Assembly (NCBI GenBank): GCA_029582165.1
Contig: CM055881.1
Location: forward strand, 27,956,094-28,020,093
Direction: 5' to 3'
Source: Portulaca oleracea
Taxonomy: Eukaryota; Streptophyta; Magnoliopsida; Caryophyllales; Portulacaceae
DNA length: 64,000 nt
This document shows, piece after piece, positions 1 through 12,055 of the stretch. Position numbers and translations under genes: made by a program. How positions within the stretch are numbered: position 1 is the first letter of the stretch; every line of letters starts with the position of its first letter. Under the pieces are notes generated by a model. That model ran no database searches, was not told where the DNA came from, and was given only the letters and a program-made list of their open reading frames with translations.

Positions 1-224
1 TGATATTAAACAAAAATTTTCTATGTTTAATTAAAGAGTTAATTAAATTCTAATTTGTTTCGATTAGTTAGTTATTTGTTTACGACAAAGACACAATGAT
101 ATCTAAACTAAATTAAAAATAATATGAATACCTTGTACGTGATAATTATTTTGTTTAAAAAATTTTCATCATAATATTTCATATAAAAGAAAGTTTAAAG
201 TAATAGTATTGTTAATTTTTTTTT
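1..224. other. AT-rich flank without a gene
   Basis: AT-rich sequence with no supported gene. Its last nine bases (216-224) are a run of T that matches the T run after the element at 225-1696 and is read as the target-site duplication. Confidence 0.6.
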
Positions 225-1696
225 GGGTTATTGACTATAAAGGACGACCCAAAAACTAAATTGACTTAAAAGGCTGGGTTGGACACTAAAGTCCGAATTT
301 GTACTTAGAAGTGGGACCCATGTGCTGACTCATCTCCTTTCATCTCCCTCCATTCTCTCTCTACCAAAACAAGGGAAGGCAGAGGGCGGCTGGCGGTCGG
401 CGAGCGGCAAGGGCGGCAGTGGGTGCGTGGTATTGGTGACGGTCGGGGACAACCGTCGGCATAGGCGGCCCGTTTCGGCCCTGTTTCGGCGCGAAAACAA
501 GGGTTTCTCTCTTCTCTCTTCTCTGTACCCAGACGCTGATTGACGCCACCAAGACAACTGCCTAGAACCGTCGCCGACACCACCTCATTGATTCTCCAAT
601 CAACAATTCAACCTAGATCAAACCCGGAACCACCATCATTGTGCGTTTTTCCAACCTCTGAACCACCGGAATAACCCCCGATGCCGCCATAGCCGCTCGA
701 AAACCGCTCAGATCCATGCCTCTGGCCCGAAATTCACATCGAACATCGTCGCAAACCATCGAGAACTCCTGGTCTTGGGAGGGAGATTGACCACCACAAC
801 ACAACAATGTCCACCTTGAGTTTTCCTTCCACGCCCGTCTCTCCTCGTGAGGACGTAGTTCTTCTTCACAATGTCTTCAAAGGTACATTCTTCCTTCTTC
901 TTTTTTCCTCTTCAATTTACACTACTCAAACCCTATTTCCCCAATCTGGTGAGACTGAGACAATTGATGTCCAGGATTTGATGTAGGGGCTCGAAGAAAT
1001 TATGAGCCCTCTTCGACTCAGGGAACATATTCAGAGTTTCTCGTTTCATGTTACTCATGATTCAGTACATTCGCCGGTTGATTCCCTAGAGAAAAGGGTA
1101 CGAAAAGATGCATCGAGATCTCCCAGCAAGACATGGTTTGATTACTCCGAGAAGGATCATCATTTGTCGAATCGAAATGTGATCTCAGAAGAGGCTCTAG
1201 TTTCAGAGTTTGATCCTGAAATTATCTCTCCATTTCGGAAGGCGCTCCAAGATCAGTCGCACGAAGAGGTTTTCAATGGTATATTGGAAGAGCACAACGA
1301 GAACATGACCACAGAACTTGAAGTCATTGAAAAGAAGTTGAGTTACAATCAATGGCTTCCGACGGAAAACAAGGGTGGACCAAAGTAATTATGCAACTGA
1401 AAATACTTTCTCCCCTGTTTTCGCGCCGGAACAGGGTCGAAACGGGCCGCCTATGGCTGCCGACGGTTGTCCCCGACCGTCGCCAAGACCACCCACCCAC
1501 TACCGTTCTCGCCGCTCGTTGACCACCAGCCGCCCTCTGCCTTCCCTTGTTTTGGTAGAGAGAGGATGAGGAGAGAAATGAAGAAAGATGAGTCAGCACT
1601 TGGGCTCCACTTCTAATTGCAAATTCAGACTTTAGTGTCCATCCCAACCTTTTAGGTCAATTTGGTTTTTGGGCCATCCTTTATAGTCAATAAACC
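225..1696. mobile_element. Pack-MULE-like TIR transposon
   Basis: Two inverted copies of about 285 bp (225-512 and 1411-1696) face each other across some 900 bp of different, gene-like DNA. The left end starts GGGTTATTGACTATAAAGGA and the right end, reversed, starts GGTTTATTGACTATAAAGGA. Nine T's at 216-224 and nine at 1697-1705 serve as a target-site duplication of the size made by Mutator transposases. Long TIRs, a 9-bp duplication, no transposase and non-TE interior DNA fit a non-autonomous Mutator-like element that has captured host sequence. The T-run duplication is low complexity, so the superfamily rests mainly on TIR length and structure. Confidence 0.75.
807..1388 (+). pseudogene. 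captured gene fragment inside the Pack-MULE-like element
   Basis: I do not recognise the parent gene. An ATG at 807 opens a short coding stretch (starting MSTLSFPSTPVSPRED) that runs to a GT at 883. A pyrimidine-rich stretch and CAG at 972-974 look like a 92-bp intron. Reading across it continues in frame as GFDVGARNYEPSS and stops near 1060. A second frame is open from 1002 to 1388 (128 codons, charged, no TE motif) and runs into the right TIR, which supplies its last codons. The intron-like gap, codon-like composition and position between TIRs suggest exons taken from a host gene, with a frame break near 1050. Expression of a chimeric peptide is possible but not shown. Confidence 0.4.
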
Positions 1697-1705
1697 TTTT
1701 TTTTT

Positions 1706-2592
1706 TACAAGTAATTGGCTACTAAGTCATTTTATTATTACAAACAAACCAAAGCCCAAGTGTCATGGAGCACTAGCCAATAGAATGCCCAAAGTTGAAA
1801 ATGGGCAAACACTAATAGACAAAGGCCCAAGGCCCCAAACTGCAACAAACATTAAAGTACCCACAACATAAAATTTGAGGTACTGCATATTGAAAAGCAA
1901 CGCAAGACAAAATAAAGTTACAGTTGTGCACACAGCTCATCACACCTTCAACATGTATTAGCTTGGGGTGCCAGGGAAACTCATTAATGTTTCTAGTATC
2001 CATATCCCATAGACATAAGCATAAAGGGCCTCTATAGCTAGTCAAATTACATCATGTACAAATTTTGGTTTGTGAATTAAAGAAACTTATATTTTCATGT
2101 ATTACAAATTAAGGAACATGTATATTCTATCATCACACACTTGCATTGACAATTTCAAATATAATATCAATTAAACTTACTGTGACATTTATCATCATCA
2201 TATGCTATGCTCTTAGTGCCTAAAATTCAATATGCAATAAAATTATGAAAAAGTTAACTAAATACATTCTTTTCACTTGAAAAAAGATTTGTAAGAAACT
2301 CACATTCGTATCACTTTCATCAAACTACGATGCTCTATTTTAAATTACAACTATCGAATTTATACAATTCATATAAAATATCTATACAATTACATAGTAT
2401 GTACTTGAGTATAATAATATAATTTATTATTACACAAGTTCAACTTTAATTTGATTATATAGTAAGAAATTAACCCTATCCATCTAAAAATATGATTATG
2501 TTCACATAAACAATGACTTCATTAATACTTAAATAGAAAATTAAAAGTTAGAATAAATTAGAAAAGGTTTGTATCTGAATACAGTTTGCAAC

Positions 2593-2645
<53 letters not shown>

Positions 2646-3286
2646 AATGAAAATTTAAAATAGCATAGGTAGAGTTTAAGAAGGTAGAGTAAAATGGATA
2701 AAAATAAAATAATGGCATTATTGGAAAGTAACACTTGTGACACCTTAGACTTACATGCTTTAGTGGGTTTTGGAAAAGCTCTCATAAACTTACTTAAGAA
2801 ATTTTAAATTTAGTTCATAAATCCGGTCAATAAGATCAAACATATCATATATAAAAGTATGTTTAACAAATAGCTTTAATTTAGAATAAATTTTGAGAAC
2901 AAAATACTCTTTGAATAAACCAAAAAAGGCCTAATTGTGTCTGCATTTTTGTAGATGATTGGTCCACTTCACCATCAGATAATTATTGACAGCGATACAT
3001 ATCTTGAATCAAGATGATTAATAATTATTTGATGTTTTAATGATTTTAAATAATATTTTATTTAGTAATGATACATATTTATCAATAATACCATTTATTG
3101 ACTGTATCGAAAAATATAAATAATAACCTAAACATATCAACTATAATGGAAAATACACATTTCATACATAGTTTATATTTATAACAATGGTCTTCCAAGG
3201 GGATACATTTGACATAATTCTATATTTATGAAAAAATATCAATATAAAATTATTTTTGTATAGTTTATAAATGGTGATATTCCTTC
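1706..3286. other. AT-rich non-coding stretch with an AAT microsatellite
   Basis: No gene or recognisable element. It contains an AAT trinucleotide run at about 2592-2643; apparent reading frames here are short and low complexity. Confidence 0.6.
2592..2643. repeat. (AAT)n microsatellite
   Basis: About 17 uninterrupted AAT units seen directly in the sequence. Confidence 0.95.
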
Positions 3287-3725
3287 GGCCCGTTTGGTAT
3301 CTAATGGGAATGGGAATGAGAATGAGAATTAACAATGGGAATGGGAATTCATTAGTGGAATGGGAATAAGAATGAATTTATGAACTCCCAAACTCTTCGT
3401 TTGTTACATGGTAATTCAAAGTAGAGGTGGAATTGGGAATAGATGCACATTTACTAAAATATTCTTAATTAATTTGAATAGAGTGAGGTAGTATTGGTAA
3501 TATTAATTAAGTACAAGGATAATATTGGTATTTAAGATGATTTATGAATTCCCAGTATCAATTACCACCCCTCCCCCTGCTAATAGATTGGTGGGAGTTG
3601 AGGGTCTCTATTCCCATTCCCAATTCCTCATTTTTTTTCATTCCCATAAAACAAACATGAGAGTTGTATTACCTATTTATGTATTCCCATTCCCACCTCC
3701 CAACTCCCACATACCAAACGCCCCC
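3287..3725. mobile_element. MITE with GGSCGTTTGGTA-type termini
   Basis: The left end begins GGCCCGTTTGGTAT followed by repeated GGGAATGGGAATG. The right end, reversed, begins GGGGGCGTTTGGTATG and also runs into GGGAATGGGAAT. This is a 440-bp inverted-repeat element without coding capacity. The terminal motif resembles Tourist/Harbinger-type plant MITEs, but I could not fix a target duplication, so the superfamily is tentative. Confidence 0.65.
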
Positions 3726-4224
3726 TAAAGTAATGAAAGACACATTTATAGCAATTAAAATATGCATAAAAATAAGTAATTTAAATAAAAGTCAAGATGA
3801 TTAATAACACTCTTGATTTAAGATACTTGTCATTTTTAAAGTTAAAATTAACGAAGTCAACAATAACTTGAGTTGTTATGAACTTATCGTTTTTAGTGAA
3901 ATCGCCAATGGTGTGTAACAAAATATCACCATGGGTACAAAACTACAAATATAATAAGGCTCATAAGATACGTATGATAAGATATATATTACTCATAGTC
4001 CTGATAGCTTGGCAGACTTGTTATATATGGATCGGTTTATTTTGGGTTCGTTTAAATACAAGGTTTGTATTTCCGGTTTGAGTAAATGTTGATTGGGTAT
4101 ATTTCGGTTTCTGGCGATTACGGTTAGATTTTTGGGTTACAACATGCATTTATTCAATTGCTTTCTGGAGCAAATTAAATATAGCAAAGCTTGTATATTC
4201 AAATTATAAAAAGTTGCTCGAAGG

Positions 4225-4670
4225 TACCCTATGTTCTATGAAATCTATTTGTTGGGACCATATTATTGGATAAACAATGTTCTTAGGTTCTATTTAGAGG
4301 TGACATCCTAAAAGAAATTGATTGGAATCCAAATAAAATTGTAAACGTATTAACTTGCCCCTATCATTAGTGGTAAAGGACCAACTTTCCATTCTACATT
4401 GCATACTTGTAGTCGTCAAAATCTGCATCCTTAGTCAATGCCTAAACAAGAGACAACTAAGATGCTAAAATTAGAGAGTTAAATTGACGAGGTACCATAA
4501 ATAATAAAAACAGATCCATCAACCGTTAAACAAGGGGCATGTTAGTAATTTTATAATTTTCGCCATTTAATTACTAGAAATTCCAGTGAATATGTCTCCG
4601 AATAATAGATGCCTAAGAACATTGTTTACCTATTTATAATTTCTAATAATATGGTCTCGGAAAATAGTTT
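4225..4670. repeat. degenerate inverted repeat, probable MITE
   Basis: A block at 4225-4290 containing GGACCATATTATTGG and AACAATGTTCTTAGG recurs inverted at about 4605-4670. A third partial copy of the CCTAARAACATTGTTT core lies at 4845. No coding capacity and no clear target duplication. Confidence 0.45.
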
Positions 4671-4858
4671 CCGCAAATTAAACATATGGTATCTCTGAGC
4701 AATTTTTTGTTCAAATCACCTACCAAATATAACTTCCTTTTTGGTAACAATGCCTTGATTCCTTGGTGCCTTTCCATAGTTGAAAGTTAAAAATTGACAA
4801 TCTTAAACAAACAAGACTTGGAATTTCGATGGTATGCCTAAAAACATTGTTTCACTAT

Positions 4859-5960
4859 AAGTTTTGGTGTGTTTTTATTTTTATAATAATGTAAGATGCC
4901 AAGTGAATTATAAACTTGAGCATCATAGGAATAATATCACCTATGGTATAAGGAGTAGTAGGCGTCACTTTTTGATTTCCTAGATAGAGTTGGCTATTTT
5001 GTAACTAATCCAAATTGGATTAGGAAGCCAATAACAACTAGGATAAGGTTGTTGTAACAAACTCACCCTAGGATAAGGATTCCAAATCCAAGGAAGAGTT
5101 AGTTAGGCGTCTAGATTGGAACTCTTCTTGGATTGCACGCCAAGATTGAGTTTCCTAGGTTAGTTAACTTGGCTTGCACGCCAAGTAAGTAGTTCTAGTC
5201 CATATAGGACTCTCCTAGTATAAATAGGATTGTAGCCTCTCAAAGGCAATCAATCAACCTTGAATTATGAAATCAGTTAAGCTTTTAGCTTTCTATCGAG
5301 TGTTTGGATAAACCTCACCCCTTTTCTTCTATTGTATCTTGGTATGACACCCAAGTGATTAGGAAGAGCTTGATCCTAGGTTGCGGTCTATATCAAGTTA
5401 GCCCTAGGTTGTCTTTCTTGTCGATTCAGGTTAGAAACCTAGAACTATCCATTCTTATCTTTCTGTCAATACAGTTAAGATAATTACATCTTTGTCTTTC
5501 TATCAATATAGTTAAGACACAATCCTACCCTTACTTCCACTCCTCCCAAACGTCACCCTCCCCCTTTTTTCCCTCTCAATTCGTTCCCTTCCCTTTCTCT
5601 CACAAAAAACCCTAACCACCTCTCTTCTATCTCCATAACAAACTCCCAACAAACTCTTTCACTCTCTTTTCTCCCCAACCACACGTCACATTCACTTCCA
5701 ACTCCTCCGCTCTCTCTCACACGTCCATCTCCCAAATTCCCCCATCCAAGATTCAAGCAATCATCCCTTTTCCCGTTCAAGAATCGATCTTTCTTGATTT
5801 TTGAAACCACAAAAGTCCTCGCGACACGTAAAGCCTTCTATTCACGTGATACTCTCCTCTTTCTCCCTCTTTCACGTGATCTTTGCCCTCTCTCTATCTT
5901 GGTTGCACGTATTTCATGTATTACTGGATTAAGAGCCTTTCTTTGTCCCATAATACATCA
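4859..5960 (+). repeat. 5' LTR of the Ty3/gypsy element (5'-truncated)
   Basis: Homologous to 8685-9785 and ending in CATCA just before the primer site. It holds a TATA box (TATAAATAG, 5219-5227) followed by a CT-rich leader. The first ~350 bp seen in the right LTR are missing. Confidence 0.85.
5219..5227 (+). promoter_or_regulatory. LTR TATA box
   Basis: TATAAATAG in the 5' LTR, conserved at 9042-9050 in the 3' LTR; the expected core promoter of the retrotransposon. Confidence 0.6.
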
Positions 5961-5964
5961 AAAG

Positions 5965-5976
5965 TGGTATCAGAGC
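5965..5976 (+). promoter_or_regulatory. primer-binding site, initiator-Met tRNA
   Basis: TGGTATCAGAGC begins four bases after the 5' LTR ends. This is the usual complement of the 3' end of plant initiator-Met tRNA and marks where minus-strand cDNA synthesis would start. Confidence 0.85.
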
Positions 5977-6139
5977 TCTAGGTTAGTGTTATGTGCAACC
6001 CTAAACTCCATAGAGTTAAACCAAACACATGACCTTCAATTCCAAAAGCTTAACCTGCAAGTCCAAAAGCTTAACCTGCAATACCAAACACATAACCTTC
6101 AAATCCTCAGTGTCAACTTGACATTCCAAACTCCATCCT

Positions 6140-7318
6140 ATGGCGTCTGGAAGCACAAGCAATGAAGGTGATGATCCTAATGAGCAATAGAAACAAGAAA
6201 AGGCTGAACTGGAAGGAAGAATCGCTTATCTCTCTGATCAACTGAAACGGTACATGAATATGCAGTTCAGAGCACTGCGGGAGCCTGAAGAAGAAGAGGT
6301 CGTCCCCAACATCCCCAGCGAAACTGAGCACTGTACTAGCTCAAGCAGGAGATCACGTCAGTCTAGGCGTCCTCCAAGGGAAGAAAGACTCGACTTCAAA
6401 GTTGACATCCCTGAATTTGACGGTAATCTTAATCCTGAAATCTTTCTTGATTGGATTCAAACTGTCGAACGAGTCTTTTATTTGAAGGATATTGCTGATG
6501 ATAAGAAAGTCAAGTATATTGCTCTTAAACTGCGAAAGCATGCTAGCATATGGTGGACTAACTTACAGAAGAAGCGACAACATGCCGAGAAAGGAAAGAT
6601 TCGCACTTGGGAAAAGATGAAGAAGAAACTCCACTCCAAGTTTCTTCCAGTGAGTTATTTCAAGGATAACTACTTCAAGCTGCAACAACTCTCCCAAGGG
6701 ACGAAATCTGTTGAAGAATATACTAAAGAGTTCAAACACCTATTCTAGAGGTGTGATCTGAAAGAGGATGAACCTCAAACTCTTGTGAGGTATCTTGCTG
6801 GTTTGAACGACAACATAAGGTATGTGGTGGAACTTCAACCTTATGAAACTCTTGATGAATTGAGTACTTTGGCTAATAAAGTGGAACAGAAAAAGAAAAG
6901 AAGAGGCAAGGAGACACCAAACAGGAACCCTAGTTCCCAAAGTACTTCCTATTCGCCTCAATCCTACACTCCACAAAAGAGCCAAACCCATTCCCATCCG
7001 TCCACCACAAAAACGCCTAACCCTACCCCTCAAACTGTTCAAAGATCCGTTCCAGTTCCACCTACGGATAAAAATAGGTGTTTTAGGTGTCAAGGGCTCG
7101 GTCATATTGCTTCGGAGTGTCGAAACAAGAGAGCAATCACATTGCTAGAATTCCAAAACGCTCTCTTTGAACCTGAACCGACGAATGTAGAAGAGGAACC
7201 CCACGCCACGCACAACGAATCTGAAGAAGAGGTCGTAGAAGAACCAGATCAAGGGGAGATGCTGGTTATGAGGAGAGTTCTGAATAGCTCTCCAGTTCCT
7301 GAAGATCTGCAACAATAG
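6140..7318 (+). pseudogene. gag of the Ty3/gypsy element, with in-frame stops
   Basis: Gag is the structural protein of retrotransposon particles. One frame runs from the ATG at 6140 (MASGSTSNEG) through a retrotransposon gag core (around 6400-6850, with FDGNLNPEIFLDWIQ and WWTNLQKK) to a proline/serine-rich linker. A CCHC zinc knuckle follows (CFRCQGLGHIASEC, about 7078-7119) and then an acidic tail. Three TAG codons interrupt this single frame at 6188, 6746 and 7316. The frame is otherwise intact on both sides of each, so point mutation is more likely than indel. Function as gag is well supported; the copy is inactive. Confidence 0.85.
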
Positions 7319-7718
7319 GAAGCTATCTTCCATTCCCGTTGTACTGTGCAAGGGAAAGTTTGTTCTTTGATCGTCGATGGTGGAAGTTGTATTAACACCC
7401 TACACTGTTCAGTGGCTCAATCAGGGTAAAGGCTTGAAAGTGAATCTGCGCAGTTTGGTAAGCTTTTCTATTGGAAAGTCTTATCAAGATTCAATCTGGT
7501 GTGATGTACTACCTATGGATGCCTGTCATATTCTGCTTGGAAGACCATGGTTATTTGACAGGAGCGTTACACATGATGGAAGAGCTAACACCTATACATT
7601 AATGGTGAAGAACAAGAGGGTCACGTTAGCTCCCCTAAAGGCATCACAATTGGTTCCAAAGAATGACTCAAAACTCATATCTTTTATGATCGATGAACGC
7701 CCTGAGTTTAGTGAATAG
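7319..7718 (+). pseudogene. retrotransposon aspartic protease remnant
   Basis: Continues in the gag frame with the aspartic-protease active-site region (IVDGGSC, about 7369-7389). Homology then switches to another frame (from about 7400, YTVQWLNQG) and continues to ILLGRPWLFDR and THDGRANTYT, the C-terminal half of plant Ty3/gypsy proteases. The switch coincides with loss of the segment normally found between DGGSC and the QWL motif, so a small internal deletion broke the gene. The stop at 7716-7718 is also TAG. Confidence 0.8.
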
Positions 7719-8333
7719 CATGAAGTCGTTCCACCAAGCCTTAGCCACGAAAATTCTGCAAGAGAGCTTCAATTGATCATCCATCACCATAGCTCAGTGG
7801 TAGAGGCTTCAATGGAATCCAAACAACGTGAACTCCACCCTGCAGGAGATCATGTGAACCCTAACTCTGCTCTAAGGGATCGAAATTCTGTTGCTTGTCA
7901 CGCCAAGGGTACAATAGAGAAGAAGATTATTCATCCAAGTGCCCTAGTGGTTGCAAAGAAGAAGGAAAACAACTTGGTTTAGATTCAGTTAGGGATTACT
8001 GCTGCGGAAATCCCAAAAAGTCTCCCTATATGGTTAGATACACCTTGTGACCTAATCTATGTTCTTTCTATTATTATGAGACTTATGAATCTGGTTCTGA
8101 AGTCCTTCATCAGTAAGTGTGTCATGGACACATTCATGCATAGCAAAAGTGTGAAAGATCGAATCTTTCACAGCCTGAAGGTACACGTGAAGGCCCTGAT
8201 TCACGTGGAGGTCATTAGCGCAACCATGGTTCATGTGGAGGTCCTGATCCACGTGGAGATTACAGTTGGGTTAGTTGAAGTCTTTGAATTTGACTCCAAG
8301 TTTGAGGACAAACTTCTTTCAACTAGGGGGTAA
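7719..8333 (+). other. internal remnant and purine tract before the 3' LTR
   Basis: Where RT, RNase H and integrase should follow, only about 600 bp remain, with no polymerase motif. Short imperfect repeats of CACGTGGAGGT/CATGTGGAGGT occur at 8185-8265. The stretch ends in a purine-rich tract (CTAGGGGGTAA, 8323-8333) directly before the 3' LTR, the expected plus-strand primer. Confidence 0.6.
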
Positions 8334-9785
8334 TGATGGAAATCAGCCCACGCTTATTCTCCTAGGCCCAATCAAGAAGACCCAATTGAAGATCCAAGCT
8401 ACAGATAGGGTCCTTCATCAAAAGACTTCATCCCATACAAGACCAATAAGGAAGATTTGGTTCATTAACACCAAGTGGGCCAAATAAGGAATATACAAAG
8501 TTGAATTACTAAGGCCCATTCATATGGTGTGTTTCTTATTTCAAGAGGATGTCCAAACATCCTAGAGTTGGGCCAAACAACACGCCAAGCCCAAGGGAAC
8601 CACACGTCCAAGTCAAGAAATTCAAGCCAAATTTTATAATCTTGATTTTTGGATGTAATTTAGTTAATTATAGCTTTTAATAGTTTTGGTGTGTTTTTTA
8701 TTTTTAGAATAATGTAAGATGCCAAGTGAATTATAAACTTGAGCATCAATGGAATAATATCACGTGTGGTATTAGGAGTAGTAGGCGTCACTTTTTGATT
8801 TCCTAGATAGAGTTGGCTATTTTGTAACTAACCCTAATTGGATTAGGAATCCAATAACAACTAGGATAAGGTTGTTGTAACAAACTCACCCTAGGATAAG
8901 GATTCCAAATCCAAGGAAGAGTTAGTTAGGCGTCTAGATTGGAACTCTTCTTGGATTGCACGCCAAGATTGAGTCTCCTAGGTTAGTTTGCTTGGCTTGC
9001 ACGCCAAGTAAGTAGTTCTAGTCCATATAGGACTCTCCTAGTATAAATAGGATTGTAGCATCTCAAAGGCAATCAATCAACCTTGAATTATGAAATCAAT
9101 TAAGCTTTTAGCTTTCTCTCGAGTATTTAGATGAACCTCACCCCTTTTCTTCTATTGTATCTTGGTATGACACCCAAGTGGTTAGGAAGAGCTTGATCCT
9201 AGGTTGCGGTCTAGATCAAGTTAGCCCTAGGTTATCTTTCTTGTGGATTCAAGTTAGAAACCTAGAACTATCCGTTCTTATCTTTCTGTCAATATAGTTA
9301 AGATAATTACATCTTTGTCTTTCTATCAATATAGTTAAGACACAATCCTACCCTTACTTCCACTCCTCCCAAACGTCACCCTCCCCCTTTTTTCCCTCTG
9401 AATTCGTTCCCTTCCCTTTCTCTCACAAAAAACCCTAACCACCTCTCTTCTATCTCCATAACAAACTCCCAACAAACTCTTTCACTCTCTTTTCTCCCCA
9501 ACCACACGTCACATTCACTTCCAACTCCTCCCCTCTCTCTCACACGTCCATCTCCCAAATTCCCCCATCCAAGATTCAAGCAATCATCCTTTTTCCCGTT
9601 CAAGAATCGATTTTTCTTGATTTTTGAAACCACAAAAGTCCTCACGACACGTAAAGCCTTCTATTCACGTGATACTCTCCTCTTTCTCCCTCTTTCACGT
9701 GATCTTTGCCCTCTCTCTCTGTCTTGGTTGCACGTGTTTCATGTATTACTGGATTAAGAGCCTTTGTTTGTCCCGTAATACATCA
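8334..9785 (+). repeat. 3' LTR of the Ty3/gypsy element
   Basis: Starts TGATGG after the purine tract and ends CATCA, giving a 1452-bp LTR with short inverted ends. It carries the TATA box TATAAATAG at 9042-9050. It is complete, unlike the left LTR. Confidence 0.8.
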
Positions 9786-11845
9786 GAAATTGTGTTAAAG
9801 CTAAGACACATAATTTTTAAGTGAATTCAAGTTAAATTTTTTACACATGAATTTTTATTTCCTTTGCCTATCTTGCATGGTAGAGAAGAACTCTAGTTTC
9901 TTTCATCGTCTTTAATGAAAAGCTGCCACTAGTCAAAACTATCAGAGGTTCTTCATAATGGCTCTTGTTATAATATTTTATCACGTTTATGCTTAAGTTT
10001 ACCATCAACTTTAATAGCCTTGCAAAAGTTTGTTTTCGAATATGATTTAGGTTAGTTAAATTACTTGAACCAAAATTTGGATGAACAGTTAATGATTATA
10101 TTCGGTTTTTTTTCCAAGTTATTCAAAATTTAAAAATGTAAATTTAGGTTAAAATCTAATTTGGACAATCTAAATAAAAATAGCATGTGCGCTTTTTTTT
10201 TTTTGGGGGGGGGGGAATTGATTAACATTGCAATTTGGACAAAAATTGTATGAATTGCATGTACTTTTTTTTCGAAGTTATTAGACGATTCAAGTTTCGG
10301 GTTGGACAAAATTTACTTCCTCTAAATTTTATATTTATTTTCAATAAATTATCTGTACGAGATCAAATTATGCATGCTTGCTTGAGTGGGTTTTGGTCTT
10401 TGTCTATTTTGTGCAGGTTTTAGCTCTCACTATTGTCAAAAGATTTCGGTAGATCTGAAGGCTTTTAGTTTTAGGAAGAGATATGGATCTCTTCATACTG
10501 TGGTTGTCCTGATTGGGGGTACATTGACAAAGAAACTTCGTGTGTATACAAAATCAATGGCATCAGTGCATCAAATTATACATACTAGAGCTACTCAATA
10601 TTTCGAAAAATAAACCAAAATCAAAAATAATATTCTAAAATCCTAACAGTGCCAGGCATGGAAAAGATGTAATTGTATAAAGAAAAATTTTAAGGTAGTC
10701 AACTTTTTTTTTTTACTGTGGTAGTCGATCAATATCGACCGTTAATCTATTAAGATTCAATCTGAATCATTGAAATCTTTTTAAATTTTTTTATCACCAA
10801 AATCTTCTTAAGATTTCTCAAATATTCTTTCCTATTCTTTCATCAAATATATTTTCTATCAAATTAGATTTTTTTCCAAAAAACTTTGCATCAATTAGTA
10901 TTGACCATTGTTCCATATTAATTGCTTTTTGCAAAAAAAAAAAAGACATTTTTCCCTATACATATATATGCTGTTTTTTCTCAAAAATATTAAATTATTT
11001 TTATTCCCTTCATTCCATATTAATTTTATTTTTGAAAATTGTATAATCAAACTTTGAAAATTTTATTTTGACCATAAAATTTTCAATATATACAATGAAT
11101 TGTTTATTAAAATTATTATCATTAGATTCATTACATAAAGTACTATCCTAAAATTATAATATTGTAATTGTTAATAAAATACTAATATAGAAATTTATCA
11201 ATCAGTGAGTGACATTGGATATCGCGACAGTCAACAAAATGACACTTAGTATGTCATGGTGAGAGTATCATAAATCCTTTATTGTTCTTTTTATTAAAAA
11301 GTATCATATTAATTCTATCTTAATTTGTGGGCCTATGATTAAATAAGGTCAAGTGTAGTAGTGTATTTTTATTTGGTATAAATTTGACAAGTTTATTAAT
11401 TTTATAATTTTTTTGTTATAGATTATTTTTTTTTTGGAACACTTCAAATTTTAATAGATGCATGACTACACATTTTTATTATTGTTATACTTTTTTACGG
11501 AATTATTGTTATATTAAAATTTAAAATTAAGACGGTATTAGCTATTGTTATATTAAAAATTAAAAGTTATTAAAAAATGTAAATATTTTTACACCTTAAC
11601 CCACCCACTAATCCTCCCACCAATTCATCGACCTTTACCCACGCTTTACTTATTTATCCATACAACCATTTAACCAACCGCAGAAAAGAACATGGTCCTC
11701 GTATAATAAAATAATATGATAGATTTCAAGCTTACAACAATGGCGCTTCAAGGAAGGAACTCTTAATGGGTAAGAAATGCTTTGAAAAGTTGTAAGGTTA
11801 ACTTATTTATGCAGAATGAAACGCAAAGTGTTTTATAACAAAGAT

Positions 11846-11846
<1 letters not shown>
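9786..11846. other. AT-rich non-coding stretch
   Basis: No gene recognised. It contains a T run followed by a G run (about 10191-10215) and an A run near 10935. A motif at about 11000 (CTTCATTCCATATTAATT) resembles a Stowaway MITE end. Confidence 0.5.

Positions 11847-11871
<25 letters not shown>
11847..11871. repeat. (TA)n microsatellite at LINE 3' end
   Basis: About 12 TA units directly beyond the 3' end of the minus-strand LINE fragment. Confidence 0.9.
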
Positions 11872-11876
<5 letters not shown>

Positions 11877-12055
11877 AAAAGATTATTATTCCAAAGACAA
11901 AAACCAACTTACAAAATAACTGGGCATACCTAATAGCCATATAGGCCCAAGGAGTCTAAACTGCGCCAAGATACATCAAAGCAAGATACATAAAAAAGAC
12001 GAAAGGCATCAAGCCAAACGGAACTGCACATCATTACAAATAACCTGGATCAAGA

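Larger units (their letters stand above)
4859..9785 (+). mobile_element. decayed Ty3/gypsy LTR retrotransposon
   Basis: Direct repeats 4859-5960 and 8685-9785 are near-identical LTR copies enclosing a Met-tRNA primer site, gag with a zinc knuckle, a protease remnant and a purine tract. RT, RNase H and integrase are absent: only about 2.4 kb lies between the LTRs. The left LTR lacks its first ~350 bp compared with the right LTR (8334-9785), so the element was cut at its 5' edge and no target duplication can be read. The protease DGGS motif and single-knuckle gag argue for Ty3/gypsy; I do not assign a lineage. Confidence 0.85.

Noticed and set aside
5553..5810. 85-codon minus-strand frame, repeated at 9376-9645
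   Set aside because: Antisense of a CT-rich LTR leader; it exists twice only because there are two LTRs.
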